Assembly: GCF_014633365.1 (NCBI RefSeq)
Contig: NC_068352.1
Span: forward strand, 7,494,393-7,558,392
Direction: 5' to 3'
DNA: 64,000 nucleotides
Source: Diospyros lotus
Lineage: Eukaryota; Streptophyta; Magnoliopsida; Ericales; Ebenaceae
Below, piece after piece: positions 56,001-64,000 of the stretch. Every line of letters begins with the position of its first letter. Positions within the stretch are counted from its first letter, which is position 1. The position numbers were made by a program, and so were the translations under genes. Below the pieces are notes generated by a model, which was not told the origin of the DNA, searched no databases, and worked only from the letters and a program-made list of their open reading frames with translations.

Positions 56001-59000
56001 TCGTAGTTAGTTGTAGCTATGTCAACAATAGAAACACAATATGTAGCAACTACACAAGCTAGTAAAGAAGCAATATGGTTGAAAATGGTATTGGAGGAAC
56101 TTGAGCACGAACAAGAGAAGATTTCTCTATTTTGTGACAGTCAGAGTGCCTTACATCTTGCAAGGAATCCAGCCTTTCATTCAAAGACTAAACACTAGTT
56201 CAATACCACTTTGTTTGTGAGAAAGTGAAGGAAGAAACAATGGATATGTAGAAAATTTATACTAAAGACAACCTAGCAGATTTCATGACAAAGGTAATAA
56301 ATACTAACAAGTTTGTTTGGTGTCGATCCTCTAGTGGTCTAACAGAGACATAAACAACATGAATGGTAAGGAAGAAAGAATAGTGTGAAGATTAATTGAT
56401 CCTCAATCAAATCTTCAAGTGGGAGATTGTTGGAAAGTCAAAAGTTATGGCTCTACCAGCCACTCTTGAAATTGAATGAAGAAAGAAGTGGAAGGTGACC
56501 AGCTAATTTTGAAATAGACAAAAAGTGGGCAGCCGATAGAAATCAAAAGGTAGTAGCCAAAATTGGTTAGGCCTCTTATTGCCAAACGCATTTTGAATGT
56601 ATAAAGAAGGCCTATAAATTGGCTTCCCGAACTCATTTGTTAAGCATCTTAAATATCCCATTTGTACAAAAAAAATAGAGAGTTAGAAATATTAGAGTGT
56701 TTTCTCTTATTTTCAAGAGAGATTATTATTGTTATCTCCTCCTAATCTAGAGAGAAAGTTATAACTCATATTATTTTTCATAGTGAATTCTTCTATCCTT
56801 ACCCGTGATTTTTATCATGATTTGTTCAGGGGTTTTTCACGTAAAATCTATGTGTTCAATTATTTTTCTCAAATTATTATCTGCGATCTTGCTCTAATCT
56901 GGTGTTATTTTCTCAACAAGAATCCAGAGTGGGAACTCAAGTTAGCTTATTTTATGGGCTCGTTTCAAAACAACAATTGCCTAAAAGTCATAGTTGGCAG
57001 GCTCACATATTTGAGTCTCCACTCGGCTTAATTTATGATGTATGTTGCCTCTTTCCCATCTTACTTATCAAAAAAGAAGTCAACTAAAGGCCATGTCACA
57101 TTGTTCTAAAGTCATGGATTTAAATTAGCCTATAAGGATTCAATGAGTTCCTTTCTAGTTAACAGTTGCCTGGAAGTGGTAGTTTAGTGGGTCCAGAATC
57201 TCAATGAGCTTCTCTTACGTTGGACATGTTCCCCATTTCCATCTTCTTATGAATGAAATTTTCTATAGGCTATTGCACACTAGTTTGGAATGGCGATTGA
57301 AGTTAAAAAATAAGCATTCCATGGACTCTCTTCTAGTAAAGAATTACCTAAAAGTGATAGTTCATAGGGCTTACCTACTTAGTTGAATCTTTATTCTGTT
57401 AGCATTTTTACCTAATTAGGTTACATGCATTGCTTTACAAGAAACAACATAAAAGACACTATAAGAAAGTTGGAGAGAATTCATACTTTCAATGGATTTG
57501 TATCCACTCAAAACGGAGGGAAAAGGTAATTTGCATGATCATATTAATACCTTTAAATAGCTAATGTTTGGTTTCAAGAGTCTATATGAGATGAATGTTA
57601 TATATCAACTTTAAAAAATAAGATTGTTATGCTTTTTAAGGACAAAGCACAAACAAAAAGTATGTTTATCCCGTTCAACTTTTGAATAACATTCAATTTC
57701 ACATAACATTTATGCTAGCCATCTTAAGTAGGAAAATTAAAAATGTGAGATCCAATATCCTATACCCTTTCTTTAAATTGTTCACTTCAGTAACAAGTTT
57801 AGAAAAGTGACCGTTGATGTTATGTTTGGAATAATTTTTTTGATATAAAAAAAAAAGGAGAAAATTTCCTATGTGTATGTAGGCGTATATTTTTACATGA
57901 ACTAAAAAAAATTTCATTTTATTTTCATTTCCTTTTCTCCCACCAGTCCTTGTTACAAACAATATAATTAATAAATTATCTCCAATAATAAAAAAACGAA
58001 GTGTTGATATCATAATGGATTTTTGTGTTTCAATTGGAGCATTATTCCTAGTTATGAAGGCTTATACTTTTGCATGTTGTGATGCAATTCCACTAATTAA
58101 TGGGATCATCTTTTAAGTATTCGTTTTGCTTCCTAATTTTGATGTAACATATTCAAAAGTTCCTTGATGTCTACTGCTCATATCTTTTTTCCCCTTATGT
58201 TTTATGCAGAAGTTATATGAAGACATGGAGAATCGTATCACAATTACAGCTAAACTTGGAAGAATCCCAGAAAACATCCGCTCAGAGCATAAAGGATATC
58301 TTCAATGGAACAAATTTTCATCTAAATATGACCATCACACCATACTTCAAGTATTTCACACCTTATTTTCTTCATTTAGCATTCAATCTTGTTGTTCTCC
58401 TTTGATATATATATGAAAATGCTAAAACTAACCAAGTTATAGTAATTTATTTGCCTTTGAGAATTTCTTTCTTGATTATATTTTTAGACACTAATTGATG
58501 GGAGAGACTCAAATATCAAGGATATTAGAGGTTGTTCATTGCCAACTCTTCTATACTTAGCTAGGGAGAAGAGACCAAAGCATCCTCATAATTTCAAAGC
58601 TGGAGCTATGAATGCATTGGTAATGAAAATTAACCAATACTTTATATGTAGATGAAACTAATGGTCTAGAAAAGATTGCTTCTAAAAAATTATGATCATT
58701 TTGCAGATAAGGGTGTCATCAAAAATTAGCAATGGGCAAGTAATATTAAATGTGGATTGTGATATGTTCTCGAATCATTCATGTTCTGTGAGAGATGCAC
58801 TTTGTTTCTTCTTGGATGAAGAAAAAGGAAATGAAATTGCCTTCGTCCAGTTCCCACAGGGTTATGAAAATGTTACAAAGAATGAATTATATGGTAGTTC
58901 ATTAAGAGTTATTTATGAGGTAAGTGTTCTTTTAAAATGATTTAACTATATATATGTATATATCATCTTTTTGAATTGTTTTCTTATTTGTGAACTTGAC

Positions 59001-59236
59001 AAAAATGAAGCTGGAATTCCATGGTTTGGATGGTTATGGAGGTCCTTTTTATGTTGGAACTGGTTGTTTCCATCGAAGAGATAGCTTGTGCGGTAGAAAG
59101 TTCAACAAGGATAGTAGGATTGAGTGGAAGATGGAGAATGATGGGAATATAAAAGAAACTGCAAGTAAATTAGAGGAAAGACTTCAAGGACTTGCAAGTT
59201 GTGGATATGAAGAAAATACTCAGTGGGGAAAACAGG

Positions 59237-59268
<32 letters not shown>

Positions 59269-59676
59269 TATTTTGTGTCTATTGTACAAAGGCAAGGTTT
59301 ATGACTTAGGGATTTTTTTCATATGCAGATGGGCTTGAAATATGGTTGTCTTGTTGAAGATGTGATAACTGGGCTATCGATTCAATGTCAAGGATGGAAA
59401 TCCGTATATTATAACCCAACAAGGAAGGGTTTCTTAGGTGTTGTTCCGACCTCATTGAGTGACACACTTTTGCAACACAAGAGATGGTCTGAAGGTGATC
59501 TACAGATTTTGCTCTCTAAGTATAGTCCTCTAAGGCATGGAGTAGGAAGAATTAGCCTTGGCCTTCAATTGGGATATTGCACATACGGCCTCTGGGCTCT
59601 AAACTGCTTCGGAACATTATATTACTCTATTATCCCTTCACTTTACCTTCTAAGTGGCGTCTCTTTGTTCCCACAG
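33872..59676 (+). CDS. CSLE: Cellulose synthase-like E, copy B (exons 1-7 of an expected 8; last exon outside)
   Basis: Coding exons are 33872-34146, 34228-34549, 58210-58350, 58488-58619, 58707-58919, 59011-59235 and 59329-59676, together 1656 bases or 552 residues with no stop or frameshift. GT2 residues: SDDAGS (D141/D142), DCD (D307, D309), VED (D447) and QHKRW (Q485, R488, W489). Two N-terminal and at least two membrane spans after QxxRW fit CslE topology. With a last exon like that of copy A the protein would be about 736 residues, the usual CslE length. Role: membrane glycosyltransferase for a wall polysaccharide, probably in the Golgi; product unknown. Odd points: a 23.7 kb second intron full of transposons, a GC donor in intron 6, Ala in place of the usual Gly in SDDGGS, and GC-rich exons 1-2 against AT-rich exons 3-7. 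The ATG at 33872 is chosen because [13 protein letters not shown] is a normal CslE start; the in-frame ATG at 33767 reads through simple repeats. Confidence 0.92.
34228..34549 (+). CDS. CSLE: CslE copy B, exon 2
   Basis: It follows TTTGTAG and restores the split Arg codon. It encodes the start of the catalytic domain: [13 protein letters not shown], the [12 protein letters not shown] block, then [15 protein letters not shown] with the first catalytic Asp pair, HWIPFCKQF and [10 protein letters not shown]. It ends CFNSVK, phase 0, at donor AAG|GTATTTAC. Reading continues open into the intron to 34759, which is spurious. Confidence 0.93.
34550..36219 (+). other. Start of CslE copy B intron 2
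   Basis: This is 1.7 kb of AT-rich intron. A (TAA)9 run followed by (TTA)-type repeats at 35200-35252 can fold on itself. The remainder (35690-36100) has no recognisable coding or element end. Confidence 0.5.
36220..36544 (-). pseudogene. Old Copia gag remnant, zinc-knuckle part
   Basis: On the minus strand, at about 36336-36452, a CX2CX4HX4C knuckle reads [14 protein letters not shown], followed by [10 protein letters not shown], as in Copia gag. The upstream frame is broken. Its N-terminal half lies at 46857-47300, separated by a hAT insertion and the Sirevirus-type element. A ~45 bp tandem duplication (GCTCTAGATGAAGCC / GCTCTAGATAAAGCC) spans the insertion point. Confidence 0.75.
36545..37044. 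mobile_element. hAT-type MITE, purine-rich interior
   Basis: Ends are CAGGGGCAGAGC and, read in reverse, AAGGGGCAGAGCCAG. Flanks are AAGCCAAG (36537-36544) and AAGTCAAG (37045-37052), an 8 bp duplication with one change. The interior is GC-rich and strongly G/A-biased on the plus strand, with repeated GCGAG and AGCGA phrases. It has the same terminal family as 4256-5275 but a quite different interior. Confidence 0.8.
37061..38488 (-). repeat. 3' LTR of the Sirevirus-type element
   Basis: Starts TGATAGAATTG and ends AAAATATCA. It carries the GACACACACCAAGAGG block and the AGTCGAC array at 37755-38130 (about 16 units). Confidence 0.92.
37755..38130. repeat. AGTCGAC palindrome array in the 3' LTR
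   Basis: About 16 units alternate between TAGTCGACAGATG-like and TAGTCGACTATCC-like forms. The core AGTCGACT is a perfect palindrome. Unit spacing is roughly 15-35 bases. Confidence 0.9.
38489..38633 (-). other. Multiple polypurine tracts
   Basis: On the minus strand AAAAAGGGGGAG-type tracts occur four times: at the LTR edge (38489-38503), near 38561-38576, near 38591-38605, and a shorter TAAGGGGGAG near 38616-38627. Repeated polypurine tracts upstream of the 3' LTR are a described hallmark of Sireviruses. Confidence 0.85.
38827..40041 (-). pseudogene. Envelope-like / extra ORF of the Sirevirus-type element
   Basis: One frame of 405 codons runs from ATG at 40041 to 38827. Two in-frame TAGs divide it (39553-39555 and 39451-39453). 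The first part has a Lys/Ser/Pro-rich start ([17 protein letters not shown]), then the [10 protein letters not shown]...[11 protein letters not shown] and FGWWDFL blocks typical of the plant transposon extra-ORF domain found in Sireviruses and Athila elements. The second part has a KKRR basic patch, a coiled-coil stretch ([26 protein letters not shown]) and a Ser/Pro tail. I see no signal peptide or membrane anchor that would support a real envelope role. Function is unknown. Confidence 0.75.
40042..40640. other. Spacer between pol and the extra ORF, with AGTCGAC units
   Basis: About 0.6 kb is non-coding on the element's strand. 40270-40465 has several AGTCGACAGATG / AGTCGACTAT units like those of the LTR. 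The extra ORF would be reached by a separate or spliced transcript. Confidence 0.6.
40641..43735 (-). pseudogene. pol of the Sirevirus-type element (protease, integrase, RT, RNase H)
   Basis: Read from 43735 down: protease site [10 protein letters not shown] (near 43640-43670), then an in-frame TAG at 43303-43305. The gag-pre-integrase HxxxxH and CGTC knuckle come next, followed by integrase with D, D and E in [15 protein letters not shown] and NGVVERKN. A one-base insertion near 41885 shifts the frame just before the RT, whose YVDD is at about 41571-41582. RNase H has STEAEYVAA, and the end is [12 protein letters not shown]. Two long open pieces therefore remain (43302-41830 and 41885-40641). 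All domains are otherwise well kept. The product would replicate the element; this copy could act only by suppression or frameshifting. Confidence 0.9.
43736..45357 (-). pseudogene. gag of the Sirevirus-type element
   Basis: It starts at 45357 with a Copia gag ([43 protein letters not shown]). A one-base frameshift occurs at about 44632, and there is a TAA near 44555. Two CCHC knuckles follow, [14 protein letters not shown] (about 44490-44535) and [14 protein letters not shown] (about 43860-43905). Between them is a long coiled coil ([19 protein letters not shown]). The stop at 43736 separates it from protease, possibly with a further shift. Two knuckles and a long coiled coil suit Sirevirus gag. 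Confidence 0.88.
45410..45424 (-). other. Primer binding site of the Sirevirus-type element
   Basis: On the minus strand TTGGTATCAGAGCC follows the LTR end, matching tRNA-iMet. Confidence 0.88.
45425..46851 (-). repeat. 5' LTR of the Sirevirus-type element
   Basis: Nearly identical to 37061-38488, with a matching AGTCGAC array at 46118-46495. The few differences include a G-run of six against seven, and C/T changes. Confidence 0.92.
46857..47300 (-). pseudogene. Old Copia gag remnant, N-terminal part
   Basis: On the minus strand the translation has LELANLTQQ, then DPIPICTC (the conserved gag block before the C-rich motif), [17 protein letters not shown] and [13 protein letters not shown], with stops in between. 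It continues into 36544-36220 across the later insertions, so one ancient gag was split by 10.3 kb. Confidence 0.75.
47430..47860 (+). mobile_element. LTR-like remnant with promoter signature
   Basis: A TATA box (TCTATATAAACC, 47731-47742) is followed about 75 bases later by ACTTGAGCGTCGGAGTGCTT (47812-47831). That phrase recurs near the transcript start of many plant Ty3-type LTRs. The upstream GC-richer part gives a 99-codon frame (47440-47739) without homology. No partner LTR is seen. Confidence 0.5.
48062..49152. mobile_element. Mutator-like (MULE/MITE) element
   Basis: The ends form an imperfect long inverted repeat. The left reads GGGTAAATTGTC, then CTTATAGTTTAGG; the right, in reverse, GGTAAATTACCCCGA, then TCTTGTGGTTTAGG. 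A 9 bp target duplication is not clear. The 1.09 kb interior has a GA/CT-rich part and a 77-codon frame (48776-49009) with no domain; it could hold a captured fragment. Confidence 0.55.
49153..50294. other. Intron 2 spacer with (AAT)n
   Basis: Non-coding AT-rich sequence with an (AAT)12-like run at 50047-50083. A perfect ~40 bp tandem duplication follows at 50220-50290 (ATTGAAAAAGAAGTTACTTT twice). Part of this resembles 57040-57090 on the far side of the next element. Confidence 0.6.
50295..50784 (-). repeat. Inverted LTR of the Tork-type complex
   Basis: Starts TGTTGAGAAAATAAC and ends TTCCAACA on the plus strand; it is the reverse of the LTRs at 51766 and 56428. The reverse of its polypurine side (CTTGAAGATTTGATTGAG) follows to 50876. 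Confidence 0.8.
50877..51765 (+). pseudogene. Partial RT/RNase H end of a Tork-type Copia element
   Basis: It includes [30 protein letters not shown] and the RNase H block [19 protein letters not shown], in two open pieces (51068-51325, 51347-51589) interrupted by stops. It ends at the polypurine tract AAGTGGGAG before the LTR at 51766. Confidence 0.82.
51766..52241 (+). repeat. LTR (shared, direct) of the Tork-type complex
   Basis: Runs TGTTGGAAAG...TTCTCAACA and is followed by the PBS-like TGGTACCAAAGCC (52244-52256). Confidence 0.85.
52242..56427 (+). pseudogene. gag-pol of the Tork-type Copia element, decayed
   Basis: Gag starts at 52476 ([19 protein letters not shown]) and has a knuckle near 53155 ([14 protein letters not shown], with Phe in place of the last Cys). 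The protease site DSGAS is DSRAS here (near 53330). Integrase is recognisable at 53930-54170 ([21 protein letters not shown]), RT has YVDDMLVAG (55395-55421), and RNase H has [14 protein letters not shown] then [10 protein letters not shown]. Numerous stops and several frameshifts make it a pseudogene. The gag start and CYHC spacing resemble the Tork/Tnt1 lineage. Confidence 0.87.
56428..56918 (+). repeat. 3' LTR of the Tork-type complex
   Basis: Direct copy of 51766-52241 with many substitutions and small indels, so an older insertion than the Sirevirus-type element. Confidence 0.85.
56919..58209 (+). other. End of CslE copy B intron 2
   Basis: Degenerate tandem units of about 170-180 bp (56940-57400) each contain an AACAATTGCCTAAAAGTCAT-like phrase. 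AT-rich intron follows, with a run of A at 57846-57857. The pyrimidine-rich acceptor TTTTATGCAG ends at 58209. Confidence 0.55.
58210..58919 (+). CDS. CSLE: CslE copy B, exons 3-5
   Basis: Exons 58210-58350, 58488-58619 and 58707-58919 (phase 0 at every boundary) encode residues 200-361. They read [10 protein letters not shown], the HHTILQ / TLIDGRD junction, [24 protein letters not shown], and NVDCDMFSN with the DxD metal/UDP-sugar site. Exon 5 ends LRVIYE at donor GAG|GTAAGTG. Introns of 137 and 87 bases have normal GT-AG ends. Base composition is AT-rich, unlike exons 1-2. Confidence 0.93.
59011..59235 (+). CDS. CSLE: CslE copy B, exon 6
   Basis: It follows AATGAAG and encodes residues 362-436: [31 protein letters not shown], and an end at [10 protein letters not shown]. 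The downstream donor would be CAG|GC rather than GT, directly followed by a (CT)n run. Protein continuity with exon 7 (MGLKYGC) makes the boundary secure. Confidence 0.88.
59236..59328 (+). other. CslE copy B intron 6 with GC donor and (CT)n
   Basis: A 93-base intron begins GCTCTCTCTCT and ends CATATGCAG. The CT run (59237-59270) abuts the splice donor. Without splicing, reading stops at 59302-59304. Confidence 0.75.
59329..59676 (+). CDS. CSLE: CslE copy B, exon 7
   Basis: It encodes residues 437-552: the [11 protein letters not shown] block with the third catalytic Asp, [22 protein letters not shown] with the QxxRW product-site motif, [10 protein letters not shown] and two hydrophobic spans. 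It ends LFPQ in phase 0 at donor CAG|GTGTGT. Copy A's last exon starts with the matching VSSPW. Confidence 0.93.
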
Positions 59677-61048
59677 GTGTGTTCAAATTTCAATTTCTAA
59701 TAGTGTCATTATTACAATAATATTAATTCTGCCATTGTTGCCATAATGTTAATATGCAATTCCTTTCATTTTTAGAAGTACTGGTTTGATCTAATTATTT
59801 TTGTTTGTTAAATTGAGAAGTCCTTGAATCATCACCAGGATGCATATGTATGAGCCAAATGTTTTAGTAAAATCAACCAAAATGTTGCAAATTTAGGTTA
59901 TTTATTTAATTTTTTTTTGTTACATAAACAATAAAAATTGATTTGAACTTTGAGGTTGAAAGAAATTATCTAAAACAAGATATAATGGGAAAGAGTACTT
60001 TAAAAAGCTCATTAATAAATAAACATAATATTCTTAATGATTCTATTCTTATGTGGTTAAGGTAAAGAATCAAATCAAAAAATTTCTTTTTCTCTTTTGA
60101 TTCTATAGTGTAATATCTATTTTATCACCATTCATGTCTTCATTTATGCTTTCACATGAAAAATACGATGTTACCTGATTGCAAGTCAACAGTACACATT
60201 TTTGTGGTAACTCAAATGATTACACTAAAAATAAAAAGGAAAGACGAGAAATGGAAAATTATCCATAAAAATGTAGAATATCAATCTCTATGTTTCTAAA
60301 TTGATTTGGACCATTAGCATGATATTAGGGATTGGTATATATGATTGTGTATTTTGATTATATTATGGGGATTGAATAAGATTATTTATATAAGGATTGC
60401 ATATATAGGACCATGATATCTACCAAATGTGTTGACTTTTCTCATTATAAAATTTATATACATATGAGCATAAATACCCGTACATATATAATGAAATAGA
60501 GCATGTAATATTGGGGACATAAGGATTGGCCACAAATTAATTTATACGATTTAATCAAAATTTTGATCATGTGTGATACTGAGATGGACTGGAATTGCCT
60601 GTAAAGACAAAAAAAAAAAAGAAAGGAAAAACTATTCTATGACCTATTCAAGATAAAGTCACTTCAATGCTTAAGTCAACAAGAGATTTAGAGAACTCAA
60701 AGTTATAAGAATTGTAACCATCATACGTTTGGCTCACCTCTCGAGGTTTTTTTTTTTTTTTATCTTTTAAGATGAGGATAGTGATAAGGATAGCTAATCT
60801 TGCCTATTTTGAAAAGGATTATTTGATTCCCTTTGTTTCATGAGTTTGTTATTGAGTTGAGTTGAGTTGTGATTGGAAAATAAGTGTTGATCAAGAAGAC
60901 TTGGATTGCCAATCCCTTAATTTTGTGTTCTCTAGGTGTTATGGATAAACCTAAAGGGTAATTTGATAGGTTTTGGAGATCTTATCTTATTTGAATTATG
61001 CTTGTAGTGGCTAACAAATAATACCTTTATTTATCTTTCTTGGAGTGT
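59677..61048 (+). other. Start of last intron of CslE copy B
   Basis: AT-rich intron with no element end recognised. Its counterpart in copy A is outside the window on the left. Confidence 0.5.
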
Positions 61049-64000
61049 ACTTTGGTGTTTGCCTTCTACCTTAATTAGGTTTCCTTGTCCCACTTTACTT
61101 CAGTTTCTCTATAGACACGTAATGATTGGGCTCCTAATCCTTCTTGACATCTATTCTATCATGGTATTGGTTCAACAAGTTAAATTGAGAGTTGACTAGG
61201 TGTTGACTATTGACATGGTATGGTTGGCAAAGCTTTATTTGTCGACGTTGTATTTGTTTTCACAAGCATCATCAAGACTCCCCCACTTCCTTAGTTCAAT
61301 ATTTTTTTCACTTAGGAAGTAATTTAAATGCTTTGCCAATCATGCTAATTTATTTCTAGCTATTAATAGGAATTTATTTGAAATGAGACATTTCCTCCAT
61401 TAAGGCATAAATGGGATGTTCTACTTTTTCCAATTTCTAGTATAAGCTGAAGTTGGGTCATCAGTTTAACCATAATTGCAACCTTTTCATTTTCCCACAA
61501 TCACGACCATCTTTGGTATCTAAGAATTTGTACTACCTCCTTAGCCTTTCTTTTTCGGCGAGTACAAGCATATATATAGACATGCATTGGGGAGAGATTC
61601 CTACTTCCTTTGCTCATGGTTCCTGTTTTGAATTCCCTTTTATGATTCCTCGCTTCATGGTCCTTACTTTATCTTCATTCAATATAATTATTCTGTGTTT
61701 CCTTTACTCTTATATGTCACGATGGCTTTTGGCTTTAGCAAATTTGAAGTTGTTAATATTATGTTAGTGAAGTACAAAGTTCAACTGTCTTCGCTACTTA
61801 CCATGACTATATTACTCGAGGACAAAGGACAACATTTCTTTCTACTTACAACATTCTTGAAGTTTGGCTTATGGAGTTCAACTCCCATCTTCCAGCCTAC
61901 CGTCCTATGTTCAATTGATTTTTCTTTTAAAACGCAGAGTTCAAATGGGGCTTCTAGTTATCGTTTGAGAAATAAGATGATGAACTTGCTTCGCTACATT
62001 GCTATTTTTCCAGCTTAATTATTGGCCTTTGGTTAGAGTATCTAATGGGTTCTTGGCGATCTACTTTATCGCCAAAGTTAAGACAACTACCAAAATGTTC
62101 TATTTCTTATTTCATTCCAACCAAGACACTAGGGGTTAGGTTCTTCTAGTACTTCAGATGATCAAGGAGAAGAACTTGGTTGCATTAAAAGAATTGGGCA
62201 CTAAGCACATGATTTTAATGGAATATGGGGAGGATTTTGGTGACTCATAGAAGAAGTTAGACTTTATCAGGATGAACACTAATTAATTTTCTATCAAAGT
62301 TTAGGACATGTGCAACTCTTCTTCACCACTAACTTGTCGAGGAAGTCCATGATTTCCTGAGGTTATTAAGGCCAAAGCTTGTCACCATTACTATTCAAAA
62401 AGGTAAGGGTAGGAGTCATAAAGTTGGTTTGGGTATTTTCAATCCAACTAGACCAATTTTGAAGAAACAAGCTATCCTACAAACAAAAGTACGCTTTATA
62501 GGTCCTTAAGGACAAGATTTCAAGGAAGAGGGTTGTTGAGCAATTCACAACCCAAGTGGGTGGAGCTTTGATGGAAGTTGTCAGAGAAGAAATTAAGGGT
62601 GAAGTTGACGTGGGAGTGATGGAGACTTTTTTAGAGTCCTTTCGATCTCAAGGCTAAGCTAAAACTTCCTTCTCTATTATTACTTATGTTCTGTTGGCTC
62701 TCTTGCTAAAGTGACTTCAACTCTTATCTCTTTCATGAAGATTACCCTTCTGTTAAGGAAATGAGAATTGTAATACCTCGAATGTTTTTAGAAAACTCAA
62801 AGAGTTAAGCCTAAGAAAAAATTGAGGATGAAATTTCTTTAAGGGATATTTGATGTAATATTTGAAAATTTTATAGGCTTTGGATATGGAAGAATTAAGG
62901 TTGAATTAATTTGAACTAGACCCAAAATGGGGAGGGGTTGAGAGGTAGTTTGAAAATTTATGGGGCATAGGAGGAATTTAGGAAAGACAAAATGTGAATT
63001 CATGAAAGGATGGAACTAAGTGTAATTTATGGAAAATAATAAATAGGCCATATATCAATAAGTTCATATGCTAAATTTAGCCGCAAAATTTTAGCAAACT
63101 TGACCAAACTGCATTGAGCCTAATTGGATTAAAAATTATTCAAACCCAAAATTGGTTGAAATACACGATGGGTTGACCGAGTAGTCTACTTTGGACCTAC
63201 ATAAAATTCTATTGAGGTCAGGTTGAGATGAATCAAAAGATGAGTATTAAAGTAGACATAATTGAGAACACAGTGGTGATTTTAGATTTTGATATCAACA
63301 GTCAAATAAAAAATAATAATGCTCGAAAGATTACAAAAATAAATTACAAACATGATGAACAATTCAGGAAAGTGACTTTAGACTTGAATATTGAACAAAT
63401 GAGTATGAAATGGACAAAACAACTTGACAACCCTTACAAAAGCCATGTAGGAGGGTAAAATGGAAATTTTAGTATGTATTTCAGACCCTAACGGGGAAGA
63501 CACCAAAACAATTTGACAAAAATAACACAAATCACTCATGAGGAAATCTCCTGATTGCGTTGGGTTTCCAAAACTTGTTGAAATATCTTAATTTGGGTAG
63601 AATATTGATACAAATAATTTTTTAACCAAAAAGGGTGTTGGATAACTAGGTGATTGGGCAAATTTTGACAAGAAATTCGATGACACATGCAATGTCAGAT
63701 AAAATTGAATTGAAAGGTTTAACACTATAAAATGTGTTTTTTTTCCCAGTTTTTGAGGCCACAAGCAAGACTGAACAAGCAAATGAGTGAGAAAGAGAGA
63801 GATTGGAGGTGTTTCGGTGGCTGGAGGTGGTTTTTAGTTAAGCAATCGTGACATACAGCTCTTTCTAGCTTCTCTAGTGGTAGAAAAAGAACACTAGTGG
63901 TTGACAATGAACTAATGGTGTTTTTTGATATGGCAAGTTATTGTTTGGGAATTACTAGAAGTTCAATGAAGCACACCAACAATGAAACGGTGTGTTTAGA
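61049..64000 (+). repeat. Last intron of CslE copy B: counterpart of copy A blocks
   Basis: Colinear with 1-1211, 1749-2083, 11688-11764 and 16728-17760, and free of the MITE, the large LTR element and the nested elements found in A. It keeps about 0.4 kb (62599-62995) that A lacks, part of which reads GEVDVGVMETFLESF then a stop, like a worn retroelement ORF. The last exon of copy B is expected right of the window. Confidence 0.8.

Larger units (their letters stand above)
50295..56918 (+). mobile_element. Rearranged Tork/Tnt1-type Copia complex (three LTRs)
   Basis: LTRs are at 50295-50784 (inverted), 51766-52241 and 56428-56918 (direct). After the inverted LTR and about 90 bases of inverted internal DNA, 50877-51765 is a forward copy of the RT/RNase H end (matching 55530-56427). 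A full internal region (52242-56427) then lies between two direct LTRs. No target duplication is visible around the whole. Everything is decayed by stops. Confidence 0.8.

Overview
This window is nuclear DNA of a flowering plant, probably a eudicot. It has spliced exons with GT-AG introns, a plant-specific enzyme family (cellulose synthase-like E), AT-rich introns, and dense nested LTR retrotransposons and small DNA transposons. The species cannot be named from the sequence. No rRNA, tRNA, CRISPR array or prokaryotic operon was seen.

The only host genes I can support are two tandem, same-strand cellulose synthase-like E (CslE) genes. Copy A is represented by its last exon (22413-22967 +) and at least 22.4 kb of its last intron (1-22412). 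Its earlier exons lie left of the window. Copy B starts at 33872 and has seven exons in the window (33872-34146, 34228-34549, 58210-58350, 58488-58619, 58707-58919, 59011-59235, 59329-59676). All are in phase, and they encode about 552 residues with the D / DxD / VED / QxxRW glycosyltransferase-2 residues. Its last exon lies to the right of the window. The last introns of A and B are colinear: 1-1211, 1749-2083, 11687-11764 and 16728-17760 of A match 61049-64000 of B. The duplication therefore included the intron, and the extra blocks in A are later insertions.

Region by region. 1-22.4 kb is intron A. It holds a MITE (1212-1748), and a large LTR element (2084-9293) joined to an inverted partial second copy (9294-11687). 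That element carries an acidic 181-residue ORF of unknown family, an antisense LOB-domain (LBD) gene copy open over 186 codons, and a hAT MITE whose empty site survives in the inverted arm. Next comes a solo-LTR-like element (11765-16727), with a non-autonomous LTR retrotransposon inside it (12549-15508) that carries a UBP1-associated-protein-2-like RRM gene fragment. 23-33.8 kb is intergenic: CACTA-type termini, a solo Sirevirus-type LTR (26056-27861), other LTR remnants, a 3 x 124 bp tandem repeat and a 0.6 kb duplication. 34.5-58.2 kb is the giant second intron of copy B. It holds an old Copia gag remnant broken by a hAT MITE and by a young 9.8 kb Sirevirus-type Copia element (37061-46851), an LTR-like promoter region, a Mutator-like element, and a rearranged Tork/Tnt1-type Copia complex (50295-56918). 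59.7-64 kb is the start of last intron B.

How the parts relate: the two enzymes would act in Golgi-type polysaccharide synthesis. Almost everything else lies in their introns or in the spacer between them. The most interesting material is the pair of LTR elements with captured host genes (LBD and UBA2-like), the long inverted repeat in a transcribed intron, and the palindromic AGTCGACT arrays in Sirevirus-type LTRs.
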